Shown: positions 1 through 10,219 of the stretch, in pieces
Position numbering within the stretch: position 1 is the stretch's first letter
How the letters are laid out: each line of letters begins with the position of its first letter
Source: an uncultured Bacteroidota bacterium
Lineage (GTDB): Bacteria; Bacteroidota; Bacteroidia; Bacteroidales; F082
Reading direction: 5' to 3'
Length of the DNA: 64,000 nucleotides
Assembly: GCA_900542475.1 (NCBI GenBank)
Contig: UQNO01000005.1
Span: 7,630 to 71,629 of the forward strand
Translations under genes and position numbers: made by a program
The notes under the pieces: model-generated
Told to the model about the DNA's origin: nothing
The model's database searches: none
Seen by the model: the letters and a program-made list of their open reading frames with translations, nothing else

Positions 1-2
1 TT

Positions 3-1097
3 GTCCGCACAAAAATATTCGAGGACGAGCAGATTCATTTTGCGCAAATCGAAAAGTTCCAAGGTGACATTCCTTTCGACACCGTGATTCATTTTTCATG
101 GGGGACAATTATTTTGAAACGAGTGAATTTGCCGGTTTTGCCTGAACATTATCAGATTTTCGCAGAACTTCACCAACGCTCGAACGGCGACGCTTACGAT
201 CGCTCGGGCTCGGTATTCGTCATTCCGATGGACAGGCCCTTGTCTCTCTGCAATGCCTTGATAGACAGCATAGCGTTTATTCCATGTCAATATGATAGAA
301 ACGGCGAAAAGTATCAAGGAATACGTTTGGAGGACGATTATTTGCCGGTGGTTGAGTTAATGCGCTTCTTCACTCCGTTTGGTGTTAGTCATTTCAATGA
401 AAGAGTTCAGATTGATGGTCTCGAATGGGCTGACGAGGCATATTATAAAATGGAGGTTTCGGAGCTTTCCGACCGCCTCTCTGGTGATGTGTTGATTGGC
501 GTGTTCATTGGCAACTATGACGGCGGCGGTCATAAGGTTTCGTTGGATTTGGTGGCATATCCGCAGGATTACGACGGCGACGCTTCAAAAAACCGCCGTT
601 GGAGCCTGCCTCTGTTTAATACTTGTAACGTGATGGAAATGTCCGGTCAGAATTACGGCCGCTTGTTCCAGACAGATAGTCTTACAGTAGAGTTTGATGT
701 TCCTGAAGACGTTGAGAATCTTAAACTTAGATATATCACCACTGGTCATGGCGGCTGGGGTGGAGGCGACGAGTTCAACCCGAAGGAAAACACTGTCATT
801 ATCGACGGTGAAACAGTCTTCAAATACACTCCCTGGCGTTGTGACTGTGCCACTTACAGAGAATTGAACCCGGTTTCAGGCAATTTCTGGAATGGCGTTT
901 CCTCATCTGACTTGTCGCGTTCTGGCTGGTGTCCTGGAACGGCGACAAATCCTGTATATTTCGATTTATCCGGTCTAAAGCCCGGACATCACACCGTCAC
1001 CGTGGCCATTCCACAAGGCGCCGACGAAGGCGAAAGCTTCTCTCATTGGATGGTGAGCGGCGTGCTGGTAGGAAATAAAATAACAAATCTTAAATAA
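3..1097 (+). CDS. PNGase F-like peptide-N-glycosidase (5' end outside the window)
   Basis: The reading frame is open from the window edge through a GTG at 84, so the N terminus lies outside and the GTG should not be taken as the start. The family cuts the amide bond between asparagine and the first GlcNAc of N-glycans, releasing the whole glycan. Visible PNGase F landmarks are TTGHGGWGGGDEF, PWRCDCATYR, and SSSDLSRSGWCPGT in the C-terminal jelly-roll half, plus the ending HTVTVAIPQG. It faces the GH20 hexosaminidase across 45 bases, so the two genes are convergent and share a theme (glycoprotein glycans) rather than an operon. A secretion signal cannot be judged because the start is missing. 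The family call is firm; substrate is inferred. Confidence 0.9.
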   Translation, partial: VRTKIFEDEQIHFAQIEKFQGDIPFDTVIHFSWGTIILKRVNLPVLPEHYQIFAELHQRSNGDAYDRSGSVFVIPMDRPLSLCNALIDSIAFIPCQYDRNGEKYQGIRLEDDYLPVVELMRFFTPFGVSHFNERVQIDGLEWADEAYYKMEVSELSDRLSGDVLIGVFIGNYDGGGHKVSLDLVAYPQDYDGDASKNRRWSLPLFNTCNVMEMSGQNYGRLFQTDSLTVEFDVPEDVENLKLRYITTGHGGWGGGDEFNPKENTVIIDGETVFKYTPWRCDCATYRELNPVSGNFWNGVSSSDLSRSGWCPGTATNPVYFDLSGLKPGHHTVTVAIPQGADEGESFSHWMVSGVLVGNKITNLK

Positions 1098-1142
1098 ACT
1101 TCAAGAAATCCTAAAGAGGCCTGCATTTTCAAGAAGTGCGGG

Positions 1143-3461
1143 TTAGTACACACCTATCTCATCTACAAAAATCCATGCCGGATAACCAAATCCGCTGTGA
1201 CCCTCCGGACAGTCAAAAGGTTCCACGACGACCTCGACATAGCGGGTGTTTACTGCTGAAAACGCGATTTCGACAGGATAGAGGCTTTCTGCATAACCCG
1301 CATCCAACAAATCGAAGTCTTCATGAGCTATCTCGGTGAATCTTTCTCCGTCATCTGAAACCAGCACCTTGACCGATTTGGCGTTGAAAATCCAGTCCTT
1401 CATGTTGATAAGAAGATTGAATTTTACCGAGCTAATTTCTGTGACATCTTGTAAATCAATTGTTGCATCAAGATTTTTGCCATACCAGCCAAGCCAACGG
1501 CCGCTGCGATAGTTGGAACCTCCATATAAGCCGTCAATCAGCATCTGAGGGCCGTCGTAAGCATAGTCCCTATGCGGCTGCTCCTTGACAGAAATCGGTC
1601 GCATCGAGGCTTTGTTGAAATCAAAGTCGGTCTTGAAAACCACGCCTTTCGTGCCGTCGGGATATAAGACATAACCTTCCAAATGGCAGTTTTTGTTGAT
1701 TTTTAATGGCTCGGTATAGTTCTTAAACGCTTCGTTGTCAATAGAATACATTATCTTGCCATCGACTTGTTTCGACATTGTGACATCTATTATGCCGTCT
1801 TTGACATTTGGCGTGATTTTCACATCAATATCAAAGATATGTGTCGCATATCTCCAGTGATACAAGTCATAGAGTTTCGACAGGCGGTATTCACGTTTCA
1901 CGAAATCATCGTAGTTTTTTTGGCGAGGGTCGCACCACTGCACTTCGGCGAGAGCACCGATACGAGGCAGCATTCTGTACAACACAACGTCGAACTCTCT
2001 TGTGTATTCTGTCCAGATGTTGGCTTGGGGGCCGAGAATGTATTTCTCTTCTTCATCGTCGAGACCTTCGGGGACGGGTTCCAGCGAATAGACTTTTTTC
2101 ACAGAGTTGTATCCGCCGCCTGCTTCTGGCTCGCTGTCGGTGTCAAGTGATTGATAATAATCGAAATAGACGTAGTCGCAGGGTGTCATGATAACATTGT
2201 GGCGCATCTTGGCTGCCTTGTAGCCTCCGGTGCTGCCGCGCCAACTCATCACAGTGGCGTTAGGGGCGAGGTCGCCCTCGAGCATCTCGTCCCAGCCTAT
2301 GATATGCCGCTCGTGGTCTTCAACGAATTGCTCCATGCGCGACATCACATAACTCTGAAGATAGTCTTCGGCGCTGTGTTTGTCGTCGCCTTTGAGACCG
2401 AGTTCCTTAATCTTCGCCTGGCATTTTTTACATTCTTTCCAGCGGTCGCGAGGCACCTCGTCGCCACCGATGTGGATATACTCGCTCGGGAAAATGTCCA
2501 TCACCTCAAGCAACACGTCTTCAAGAAACTGCATCGCTTTTTCGTTTCCAGCGCAAATCACATCTTCCGACACGCCCCATTGCTTCCATACCTCGTACGG
2601 GCCTCCGGTGCAGCCGAACTCCGGATATGATGACAACGCCGCCAATACATGGCCGGGAAGGTCGATCTCGGGAATTATTGTGATGCAACGGTCTTCAGCG
2701 TATTTTACAAGCTCCCTCAACTCTTCCTGTGTGTAAAACCCGCCATGACGAATGGTGTCGAATGCCATGGTCTTGCCGATAAGAGTGCCCGAGCGCCACG
2801 CACCGATTTCAGTGAGTCTCGGATATTTCTTGATTTCAACGCGCCAACCCTGGTCGTCGGTGAGATGTAAATGAAACTTGTTCAAGTTATGAAGAGCCAT
2901 CGCATCAATATAAACCTTTACCGAGTCGATTGGAAAGAAGTGACGGCTCACATCAAGGTGCATCCCGCGATAGGCGAACCTCGGCCAGTCGTTGATGACA
3001 CCTGCCGGAAACTCTATTTCCTTTGCACCGGCACCTGCCGGAAGACTTTTTCGCAATGTCTGAATACCATAGAAAATACCCGAAGTGTTGCTTGAGGTAA
3101 TCGTTATATCTTTTTCATTGACAATGATTTGGTAATGTTCATCGTTGTCAATGTTCTCCTGATTTATACATAAATTGATAGCATTCGCCATCGTGTTTTC
3201 AGAACAAACGACATCAAGACGATAACCCAAGATATCCTCGAAATAATCGGCAAGAAAATGCGCTTCTTTCTTCAAATTATCAATGTTTTGATGATAAGAA
3301 ATAACGGTGTTCTCATTCAAAATGAAAGGCTTGTCTTTAGTTAAAAATATGTCTTTGGGCAACGGAACAACTTGATAATCAGCAATGTTAGAGGCCTTAT
3401 GGCAAGAAACCAACGCCAATACAGACAATATTCCGACAAGGGTAAGATGGAGTTTTTTCAT
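1143..3461 (-). CDS. GH20 beta-N-acetylhexosaminidase lipoprotein
   Basis: A 772-residue exo-acting hexosaminidase that removes terminal GlcNAc or GalNAc from glycans. The N terminus is a lipoprotein signal with a lipobox ending at LALVSC (Cys about 20). It is followed by a GH20b-type alpha/beta domain (about 30-150) and the (beta/alpha)8 catalytic domain. The hallmark Asp-Glu pair sits in HIGGDEVPRDRW (D334, E335), where the Glu is the acid/base in substrate-assisted catalysis. After about 540 come a short chitobiase-type beta domain and a C-terminal F5/8 (discoidin-like) carbohydrate-binding domain ending at a bare FVDEIGVY. The protein is probably anchored in the outer membrane. No clear -7 box was found upstream. 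The exact sugar specificity is not readable from sequence. Confidence 0.95.
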   Translation of the reverse strand: MKKLHLTLVGILSVLALVSCHKASNIADYQVVPLPKDIFLTKDKPFILNENTVISYHQNIDNLKKEAHFLADYFEDILGYRLDVVCSENTMANAINLCINQENIDNDEHYQIIVNEKDITITSSNTSGIFYGIQTLRKSLPAGAGAKEIEFPAGVINDWPRFAYRGMHLDVSRHFFPIDSVKVYIDAMALHNLNKFHLHLTDDQGWRVEIKKYPRLTEIGAWRSGTLIGKTMAFDTIRHGGFYTQEELRELVKYAEDRCITIIPEIDLPGHVLAALSSYPEFGCTGGPYEVWKQWGVSEDVICAGNEKAMQFLEDVLLEVMDIFPSEYIHIGGDEVPRDRWKECKKCQAKIKELGLKGDDKHSAEDYLQSYVMSRMEQFVEDHERHIIGWDEMLEGDLAPNATVMSWRGSTGGYKAAKMRHNVIMTPCDYVYFDYYQSLDTDSEPEAGGGYNSVKKVYSLEPVPEGLDDEEEKYILGPQANIWTEYTREFDVVLYRMLPRIGALAEVQWCDPRQKNYDDFVKREYRLSKLYDLYHWRYATHIFDIDVKITPNVKDGIIDVTMSKQVDGKIMYSIDNEAFKNYTEPLKINKNCHLEGYVLYPDGTKGVVFKTDFDFNKASMRPISVKEQPHRDYAYDGPQMLIDGLYGGSNYRSGRWLGWYGKNLDATIDLQDVTEISSVKFNLLINMKDWIFNAKSVKVLVSDDGERFTEIAHEDFDLLDAGYAESLYPVEIAFSAVNTRYVEVVVEPFDCPEGHSGFGYPAWIFVDEIGVY

Positions 3462-3549
3462 GATTGTATAATTTTGACCGCTAAATTAAAAAAAATATCG
3501 ATATGTCCGCTAATTTTTTTGTAATTTTACACTCTAATTTTTTTTACAG

Positions 3550-4755
3550 ATGAAGATACTGCATACATCTGATTGGCATATAGGTCAGATTTTTTACAAC
3601 TACAGCCGCGAGGAGGAGCATAAATACTTTTTTGAGCAGCTTAAATCTATCATTATCAAGGATAAACCTGATGTGTTGGTGGTTTCTGGAGACATCTTTC
3701 ACACTGCGACTCCGACGATAATATCACAGCGACTTTATTACAATTTTATCGTTGATTTGTCGCGTTTGGATTCTGATTTACAGATAGTTATCATAAGTGG
3801 CAACCATGATTCGCCGTCTCGCCTCGAGGCTCCGCGCCCCTTATGGGAGGCTTTTAACGTTTCAGTGGTCGGAATGCTTGATTATCACATGGTTGATGAT
3901 GATTCGGAATTGAATTTCGATGCGTCGAAAATAGAAATTCCGATAACAAAAGAAGGAAAAATCATCGGATGGGTTTTGGCTGTCCCTTATCTGAACGGCA
4001 ATCAAAATGTTTACGACAAGTTGTTGAAACATCTTAAAAAACGTCCGGAATTTAATGATAATCACGGCATTGTGGCTACAGGGCATTTGGCGGTGCGCAG
4101 TGCCGACATCAGCGGTCACAGCGCCGACATAATAGGGAAAATAGAAACGCTTGACGTTCAAGATTTTGCTGGTGTTCGCGGCATTGATTACTGGGCGTTT
4201 GGACACATACATTTCCCGCAGGCGATAAAAGGAATGAGCAATATGCGCTATGCAGGCTCGCCATTTCCGATTTCGTTCAACGAAAACTATCAGCATTCGG
4301 TGGTCTCGGTGAACATTGAAGATGGCAAAACGGAATCGACAGTCATTCCTTTGAAAACATTGATTCCAATCGTTGATTTCCCATCAAAGCCCCAAAACCA
4401 CGACGATGCCCTGCCTTTTGAGACGGTATTGGGGCAACTTGTTGAGATTCTGGATGACAAGGCTTATGTAAGAGTGCATGTTCAGACCGACAAACCTTTG
4501 ACACAAGCCGAATCGGTGGCGATAGTTCAAGCGTTTGAGGAACATCAAGCAATGTTTTGTGGCATACAATCTTATTTTCCAGAAAAAATGGAAAATACTG
4601 ATTATCAGGAAGTCAAGACGTTAAAAGAACTTAAGGCAAAGAGCCCGTTTGAACTTGGCTGCGCCGTTTATCAAAAGAAAAACGGCAGTGAGATGCCGGA
4701 GGAACTTAAGGAATTGTTTAAAAAAGCCTGCGAGGAGGCGGAAAAAGTGTCATGA
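3550..4755 (+). CDS. sbcD: SbcD, nuclease subunit of the SbcCD (Mre11-Rad50-like) complex
   Basis: A 401-residue calcineurin-like phosphoesterase, the usual SbcD length. The metal-binding motifs are in order: HTSDWHIG near the N terminus, GDIFH near 47, GNHDSP near 86 and GHIHFP near 218. With SbcC it forms the complex that opens DNA hairpins and trims protein-blocked or palindromic double-strand ends. The stop overlaps the sbcC start by four bases (ATGA), so translation is probably coupled. It is divergent from the hexosaminidase across 88 AT-rich bases in which I see no convincing TAnnTTTG box. Confidence 0.96.
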   Translation: MKILHTSDWHIGQIFYNYSREEEHKYFFEQLKSIIIKDKPDVLVVSGDIFHTATPTIISQRLYYNFIVDLSRLDSDLQIVIISGNHDSPSRLEAPRPLWEAFNVSVVGMLDYHMVDDDSELNFDASKIEIPITKEGKIIGWVLAVPYLNGNQNVYDKLLKHLKKRPEFNDNHGIVATGHLAVRSADISGHSADIIGKIETLDVQDFAGVRGIDYWAFGHIHFPQAIKGMSNMRYAGSPFPISFNENYQHSVVSVNIEDGKTESTVIPLKTLIPIVDFPSKPQNHDDALPFETVLGQLVEILDDKAYVRVHVQTDKPLTQAESVAIVQAFEEHQAMFCGIQSYFPEKMENTDYQEVKTLKELKAKSPFELGCAVYQKKNGSEMPEELKELFKKACEEAEKVS

Positions 4756-7547
4756 AGATTGAAAAAATTATCATCGAGAACATCAATTCCATCGAAAAGG
4801 CTGAAATCAGCTTCACCAATGGCGTTTTGGCTGATGAGCCGCTCTTTCTCATCACCGGAGAGACTGGAAGCGGGAAAAGCACGATTTTGGACGCGATAAC
4901 GCTCGCTTTGTACGATAAATCGCCAAGATACGAAAACACAAGAAACAAAGAGAAGACAGAAAACGGTGTCACCAATATGCAAAGCACCACCAACGCACTA
5001 CGAAAAGGCGCCGTCGATGGCAAGGCGGAAGTATGGTTCGGCGTGGGAGGCGAGAAGTATATCGCTACATGGCAGATGCATCGTACCCGCAACGGCAAAT
5101 ACGACATGACAAACCGCCGGAAACTCGAAGTGCTGAAAGGAACAGAGCGTATTGTGCTCGAAACAAAAATCGACGCCGTAAACCAACAAGTCGCAGAACT
5201 TGTCGGGCTGACTTACAATCAATTTGTGCGCTCTGTGATGCTCGCGCAAGGGCAGTTTAACACGTTCTTAACTTCCGAAAAGGCAAAACAAACCGAGATA
5301 TTGGAAATGCTTACCGGCACGGAGATTTACTCGAAAATAGCCGATATCGTCGGAAGATATAAAAATGACGCAAAGAACGATGCCAACTCGGCTGAAACTA
5401 ATTATAACTCTCTGAAAAACAACATCTTGGCTGATGATAAAATCGCCGCTTTGAATGAGGATTTAGCGAAAAACCAGGATGTTATCCAAAAAAACGAAAA
5501 AGAGACGAAGATTGTCGAGGCAAAAATCAGAGACTTGGAAAAACTTGAAGATTTGACCGGAAATATCGACTGTCTTAAATCGCAACTCGCTGATTTGCAG
5601 GCATCTTTGAATAAAATAATTGATGATAAACAGGCGCTTTTGCTGAAACGTGACGAGCTGAAGAAAGAAATTGACGAACAATATGGAAATAAATCAATAA
5701 AAGAGCAGATGCCCTTGATTGTCAGTTTGTTAGATAGCAACGAAAGTCAAGAAACTCGCCTTGATGTTAAAGAGACGGATTTCTCGGAAGTCTCAAAAAT
5801 GCTTTCTCAAGCTGAAAATACTAAAAAAGAAGCCGCTGCTTCTTTCGATGAATGTAATGCACGTTTGGAAAAAGCCAACCTCGAAGGTCTTGTCAAACAA
5901 TATGGCGAACACAATGCCGAACTTGCAAAACAAGAAAGCCGAAAAACTAAATGCTTGCGTGTGAAACAAATATTAAACGATTATTTGAATAAAAAACAAA
6001 TAATTGATAATAAATTATTTGAATTAGATAATTTAAATAAACACTTGAATATTTGTGAAGACGATTTCATGAAAGCGAAAAATGCCTTCGATGCCCAAGA
6101 TTCGGAATATCAGGTTCAAAAAAACATGGTTGCCGATTTCATGAAATCGTTGCGCTTTAAGCTTGAAGACGGAAAACCTTGTCCGCTTTGCGGGAGTACC
6201 GCTCATCAATATCATGATGAGAAAGTCGTCAACTCGTTGTTCACAACCATTGAAAAGGCATGGAACGAGACGAGAGCCGCTTTCGAGAAGGCGAAAGACG
6301 CGAAAAACAAGACTGAAGGCGAGAGAAATCTGCTGGAAAAGAGCATAGATAATGAACAGAAGCTGTTGAAAAATCTCGTAAAAAACCTCACCGACGAATG
6401 CAATGGCAAGCCCGTCTATGATATTGAACGCATAGATAATGGTATAAATAACTGTGAATCAATGATTTCTCTGGAAAAAACAAAGATAGAGAAGATTGAC
6501 TCCAAGATTAAAAAAGCTAAAATAATACAAGAAGAACTGAAACAACTGCAAAAAAAGAAAAACGAAACTGAAGAGACGTATAAAACCATGCTCAAGAAGT
6601 TGGCGTTGATATGGAAAAAACTCAACGACAACTATACAAAAATCGATGCCGAAATCACGAAAATCGACGAGATTGTCAATGGGACAAAAAAAATTGAGGG
6701 ATTTGACCATATTGATGAGTTCGGAGGCAAGGCGGCGACACGGAACGATATCGAAAAAGACGCTATTGTCATCGGTTTTACCAAAGTTTTGACTAATCTT
6801 ATCAGTAAAAGCGATGAGAAGAACGCGATAGAGAAGGCTATGGCTGAATCCAAAGAAGACAACACCAGGCAAGAACTCTTGAAAACCCTGGCATTGTTAG
6901 AGGAACAGAAGAAAGCGACAAATCAGGTGCTTACGGATATAAAAACCAAGCTTTCAATGAACGTTCAGAACTCCGCTGCCGCCGAAAAAGCCAATGCTGA
7001 TTGGCAGGCAAAATCAAATGTTTATGCGTTATGGACACAGCTTGCCAATACTATAGGCACCACCGCCACCGATAATTTCCGTGACGTGGCGCAGGCCTAT
7101 ACCATGCGAATCCTTCTCGACCAAGCCAATTATTTCCTGAGGAAATTGAGTCAACGCTATGAACTTACTTGTTATTCCAACTCGTTGGCTATCATGGCGA
7201 TGGACAAGGAGATGGGAGGGGAGCTGCGTAGTGCGAGTTCACTCTCTGGCGGCGAGACATTCCTTGTCTCACTGGCGTTGGCGTTAGGGCTTGCCTCGCT
7301 CAACGACGAGAACTTCAATATCGACATGTTGTTTATCGACGAAGGTTTCGGCACCCTGGACGGCGAAAGTCTCGAAATGGCTGTCAATGCACTCGAAAAC
7401 ATGCAGAAATTCGGCAAAAAGGTCGGAATAATATCCCACGTGGAAAGCCTGAAAGAGCGCATTCCGGCTCAAATACAATGCACCAAGACAGGGAAGGCGG
7501 CAAGCGATGTCAAAGTCGTCAACACCGGCGTCGTTTATAGCAGTTAA
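4752..7547 (+). CDS. sbcC: SbcC, Rad50-like ATPase of the SbcCD complex
   Basis: A 931-residue SMC-like ATPase. Walker A is GETGSGKST (36-44). Two long charged coiled-coil arms flank a CPLC zinc hook at 477-480. The ABC signature SLSGGETF and Walker B LFIDEGFGTLD are near the C terminus. The heads bind SbcD, and the hook dimerises two arms. It is the last gene before the type I restriction island, whose promoter begins about 50 bases after the stop, so the island was placed directly behind sbcDC without damaging it. Confidence 0.96.
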   Translation: MKIEKIIIENINSIEKAEISFTNGVLADEPLFLITGETGSGKSTILDAITLALYDKSPRYENTRNKEKTENGVTNMQSTTNALRKGAVDGKAEVWFGVGGEKYIATWQMHRTRNGKYDMTNRRKLEVLKGTERIVLETKIDAVNQQVAELVGLTYNQFVRSVMLAQGQFNTFLTSEKAKQTEILEMLTGTEIYSKIADIVGRYKNDAKNDANSAETNYNSLKNNILADDKIAALNEDLAKNQDVIQKNEKETKIVEAKIRDLEKLEDLTGNIDCLKSQLADLQASLNKIIDDKQALLLKRDELKKEIDEQYGNKSIKEQMPLIVSLLDSNESQETRLDVKETDFSEVSKMLSQAENTKKEAAASFDECNARLEKANLEGLVKQYGEHNAELAKQESRKTKCLRVKQILNDYLNKKQIIDNKLFELDNLNKHLNICEDDFMKAKNAFDAQDSEYQVQKNMVADFMKSLRFKLEDGKPCPLCGSTAHQYHDEKVVNSLFTTIEKAWNETRAAFEKAKDAKNKTEGERNLLEKSIDNEQKLLKNLVKNLTDECNGKPVYDIERIDNGINNCESMISLEKTKIEKIDSKIKKAKIIQEELKQLQKKKNETEETYKTMLKKLALIWKKLNDNYTKIDAEITKIDEIVNGTKKIEGFDHIDEFGGKAATRNDIEKDAIVIGFTKVLTNLISKSDEKNAIEKAMAESKEDNTRQELLKTLALLEEQKKATNQVLTDIKTKLSMNVQNSAAAEKANADWQAKSNVYALWTQLANTIGTTATDNFRDVAQAYTMRILLDQANYFLRKLSQRYELTCYSNSLAIMAMDKEMGGELRSASSLSGGETFLVSLALALGLASLNDENFNIDMLFIDEGFGTLDGESLEMAVNALENMQKFGKKVGIISHVESLKERIPAQIQCTKTGKAASDVKVVNTGVVYSS

Positions 7548-7598
7548 ACCATTTTCAACGACATTACGCGCAACAAAATAAACCAAAAATTTGCTGTT

Positions 7599-7632
7599 TT
7601 TGTCCACTACATTGAAATATTTGCTACTTTTG
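7599..7632 (+). promoter_or_regulatory. Promoter of the type I R-M operon
   Basis: TTTG (7599-7602) and TACTTTTG (7625-7632) are 22 bases apart, close to the Bacteroidota -33/-7 consensus. Transcription would start about 160 bases before hsdM, leaving a long leader that carries the inverted repeat at 7649-7668. Confidence 0.55.
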
Positions 7633-7648
7633 CATTGTGTTGCATTAA

Positions 7649-7668
7649 TGTCCCGTTAAAATGGGACA
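7649..7668. promoter_or_regulatory. Inverted repeat in the hsd leader (possible operator)
   Basis: TGTCCC and GGGACA are separated by eight bases. It lies just downstream of the predicted hsd promoter and could be a repressor site or a small RNA hairpin. It is too weak to be a terminator, with no T tract. Its role is unknown. Confidence 0.35.
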
Positions 7669-7756
7669 AATTAAACGATTGTCAAAATAACTCCATGATA
7701 CAAAAATGACGCTTAACAGACTGTATTTCAATTAATTCAAAAACCGATTAATCCAC

Positions 7757-7771
7757 TTTAACCGGACAGCA
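7757..7771. repeat. Left arm of the inverted repeat flanking the hsd operon
   Basis: TTTAACCGGACAGCA lies 31 bases before hsdM. The complement of 14547-14561, which begins 11 bases after the hsdR stop, reads TTTTACCGGACAGCA and matches 14 of 15 positions. The two arms bracket the four-gene operon almost exactly. No target-site duplication is obvious outside them. Confidence 0.5.
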
Positions 7772-7802
7772 GTTGACGATAATAAGAAAAATATAGAATA
7801 AA

Positions 7803-9359
7803 ATGACAAGCATACAGCAGAGAGAACAGTTGCAATCTCAGATTTGGAAAATAGCCAATGAGGTGCGTGGGGCTGTTGACGGATGGGACTTTAAGCAATT
7901 TGTTTTAGGCACATTGTTCTACCGTTTCATCAGTGAAAATTTTACAGATTATATAGAAGGCGGAGATGAAAGTGTTGATTATGCTTCTTTGCCTGACAGT
8001 GTAATTACCCCTGAGATTAAAGATGATGCAGTAAAGACGAAAGGATACTTTATATATCCGAGCCAGCTTTTTATCAATGTCGTAAAGACAGCCAACACAA
8101 ATCCCAATCTTAATACGGATTTGAAAGCCATCTTCGATTCTATCGAAAACTCAGCCAATGGCTATGCTTCCGAAAAGAATATAAAAGGGTTGTTTGCCGA
8201 TTTTGATACGACCAGTACAAGGCTTGGTAATACCGTGGAAAACAAAAACAGTCGTTTGGCTGCTGTCTTAAAAGGTGTCGAAGGATTGAATTTTGGAAGC
8301 TTTGAGAAACATGAAATTGATCTTTTCGGTGATGCTTACGAATTTCTGATAAACAATTATGCTGCTAATGCCGGAAAGTCGGGCGGTGAGTTTTTTACAC
8401 CTCAGAATGTTTCAAAACTCATATCACGGCTTGCCATGCACAAACAGGCTACTGTCAATAAAATATACGACCCTGCCGCGGGTTCCGGTTCATTGCTTTT
8501 GCAGGCTAAAAGACAGTTTGAAGACCAAATCATAGAAGACGGATTCTTCGGGCAGGAGATAAACCATACTACCTATAACTTGGCTCGTATGAATATGTTT
8601 CTGCACAACATCAATTACGATAAGTTTAACATTGCGCTTGGAAATACGCTTATTGATCCGAAATTTGGAGACGAAAAGCCTTTCGATGCCATTGTTTCCA
8701 ATCCGCCTTATTCGGTAAACTGGATTGGTTCGAATGACCCTACGCTCATCAATGACGACCGCTTTGCTCCTGCCGGAGTGCTTGCTCCGAAATCAAAGGC
8801 CGATTTTGCTTTCGTACTTCATTCGTTGAGCTACCTGTCAAGCAGGGGAAGGGCTGCCATTGTGTGCTTTCCGGGAATCTTTTATCGTGGAGGAGCAGAG
8901 CAAAAAATCAGAAAGTATTTGGTTGACAGCAATTTTATTGAAACTATTATTTCATTGCCTCCCAATTTGTTTTATGGCACTTCGATTGCGGTTAATATTC
9001 TGGTTTTATCAAAACATAAGTCTGACGCCAAAATTCAGTTCATAGATGCAAGCGGGGAAAGTTTCTTCACGAAAGCGACCAATAACAATGTACTTGAAAA
9101 TAGACATATAGACAAGATTATAGACATCTTCGATAAGAAGGAAGACGTTGACTATATTGCTAAATCGATTGATTATAAAGCCATTGCCGAGAATGATTAT
9201 AACTTGTCGGTAAGCAGTTATATTGAAGTTGAAGATACACGTCCTAAGACAGATATCAAGGAACTGAATGCGCGTATCCGCCGCATCGTGGCTAAAGAGA
9301 ACGAGCTGCGCGCGGAGATAGATAAAATAGTGGCCGAGTTGGAGGGAGACGAAGCATGA
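7803..9359 (+). CDS. hsdM: HsdM, type I DNA adenine methyltransferase subunit
   Basis: A 518-residue N6-adenine methyltransferase. The N-terminal helical HsdM domain (about 1-130) is followed by the SAM motif DPAAGSGS (from 223) and catalytic NPPY (300-303). A C-terminal coiled region contacts HsdS. With HsdS it forms the modification enzyme, and with HsdR the restriction complex. The stop overlaps the next gene by ATGA. Length and motif order are normal. Confidence 0.97.
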   Translation: MTSIQQREQLQSQIWKIANEVRGAVDGWDFKQFVLGTLFYRFISENFTDYIEGGDESVDYASLPDSVITPEIKDDAVKTKGYFIYPSQLFINVVKTANTNPNLNTDLKAIFDSIENSANGYASEKNIKGLFADFDTTSTRLGNTVENKNSRLAAVLKGVEGLNFGSFEKHEIDLFGDAYEFLINNYAANAGKSGGEFFTPQNVSKLISRLAMHKQATVNKIYDPAAGSGSLLLQAKRQFEDQIIEDGFFGQEINHTTYNLARMNMFLHNINYDKFNIALGNTLIDPKFGDEKPFDAIVSNPPYSVNWIGSNDPTLINDDRFAPAGVLAPKSKADFAFVLHSLSYLSSRGRAAIVCFPGIFYRGGAEQKIRKYLVDSNFIETIISLPPNLFYGTSIAVNILVLSKHKSDAKIQFIDASGESFFTKATNNNVLENRHIDKIIDIFDKKEDVDYIAKSIDYKAIAENDYNLSVSSYIEVEDTRPKTDIKELNARIRRIVAKENELRAEIDKIVAELEGDEA

Positions 9360-10219
9360 AAACCATAAAAGAAACGATACATGCACAAGGAATTGAAATT
9401 GGGATATACACCAGTGATTTCGAAAATGAATTCATATCACTGACAGATATTGCGCGTTATAGAAGTTCTGACCCTCGAATCACGATTCACTCATGGCTGA
9501 GAGGACGCGATATTGTTGAATTTTTAGGCTTGTGGGAGGTTTTGCACAATCCTGATTTTAAACGTACCGAATTCGATACGTTTAAAAAAGATGCCGGAAG
9601 CAATGCGTTTACGTTTTCCATAAAAAAGTGGAATGATGATTTGAACGGCAGGGGAATCATTACAAAATCAGGTCGATATGGTGGAGGAATTTTTGCTCAT
9701 AGCGACATTGCTTTAGAATTTGCCTCATGGCTCTCTCCCGAATTCAAACTATATATTATCAAGGACTATAAGAGGCTGAAGTCAGATGAGAACAGTCGTC
9801 TTTCTTTGAATTGGAATCTGAACCGTGAACTTTCAAAATTGAATTACAGAATCCATACGGATGCGATTAAAGATAATTTGATTTTGCCCGAACTTACGGC
9901 TGCTCAGAAGTCATTTGTCTATGCAGATGAGGCGGATTTGCTGAACGTGGCACTTTTTGGAAAGACGGCAAAAGATTGGCGTTCGGAAAATCTAGGGAGA
10001 AAAGGTAATATCCGCGACAATGCCTCTATAAGCCAGCTGCTTGTTTTGGCAAACTTAGAAAGTTATAATGCGATTTTGATTGAACAGGGAATGAAGCAAG
10101 GCGAAAGGCTTGAGCGTTTGCGCCAAACAGCCATAAAGCAACTGAAGACTATTGCAAATCTTGAAATTCCGCTGGCTGGGTTGCCGAGCAAAAACTTGAA
10201 AGGAGATAATGAACTATGA
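9356..10219 (+). CDS. KilA-N domain protein inside the type I R-M operon
   Basis: A 287-residue protein. The N-terminal 125 residues look like the KilA-N DNA-binding fold of phage and bacterial proteins: SLTDIAR, then [48 protein letters not shown]. The rest is helical and charged, ending in a leucine/glutamine-rich segment. It overlaps hsdM and hsdS by four bases on each side (ATGA twice), so it is made in step with them. Neighbourhood suggests a regulator or an accessory of the R-M complex; neither is shown by sequence. KilA-N genes embedded in type I operons are known in Bacteroidota, but their role is not settled as far as I know. Confidence 0.8.
   Translation: MKTIKETIHAQGIEIGIYTSDFENEFISLTDIARYRSSDPRITIHSWLRGRDIVEFLGLWEVLHNPDFKRTEFDTFKKDAGSNAFTFSIKKWNDDLNGRGIITKSGRYGGGIFAHSDIALEFASWLSPEFKLYIIKDYKRLKSDENSRLSLNWNLNRELSKLNYRIHTDAIKDNLILPELTAAQKSFVYADEADLLNVALFGKTAKDWRSENLGRKGNIRDNASISQLLVLANLESYNAILIEQGMKQGERLERLRQTAIKQLKTIANLEIPLAGLPSKNLKGDNEL

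Noticed and set aside
84..86. GTG 84 as true start of the PNGase F-like gene
   Set aside because: The frame continues open to the first bases of the window and the family has more N-terminal sequence.
2151..2630. Long antisense frames inside the hexosaminidase, gyrA, clpC and clpB
   Set aside because: These are shadows of GC-rich coding strands; none has a family motif or promoter.
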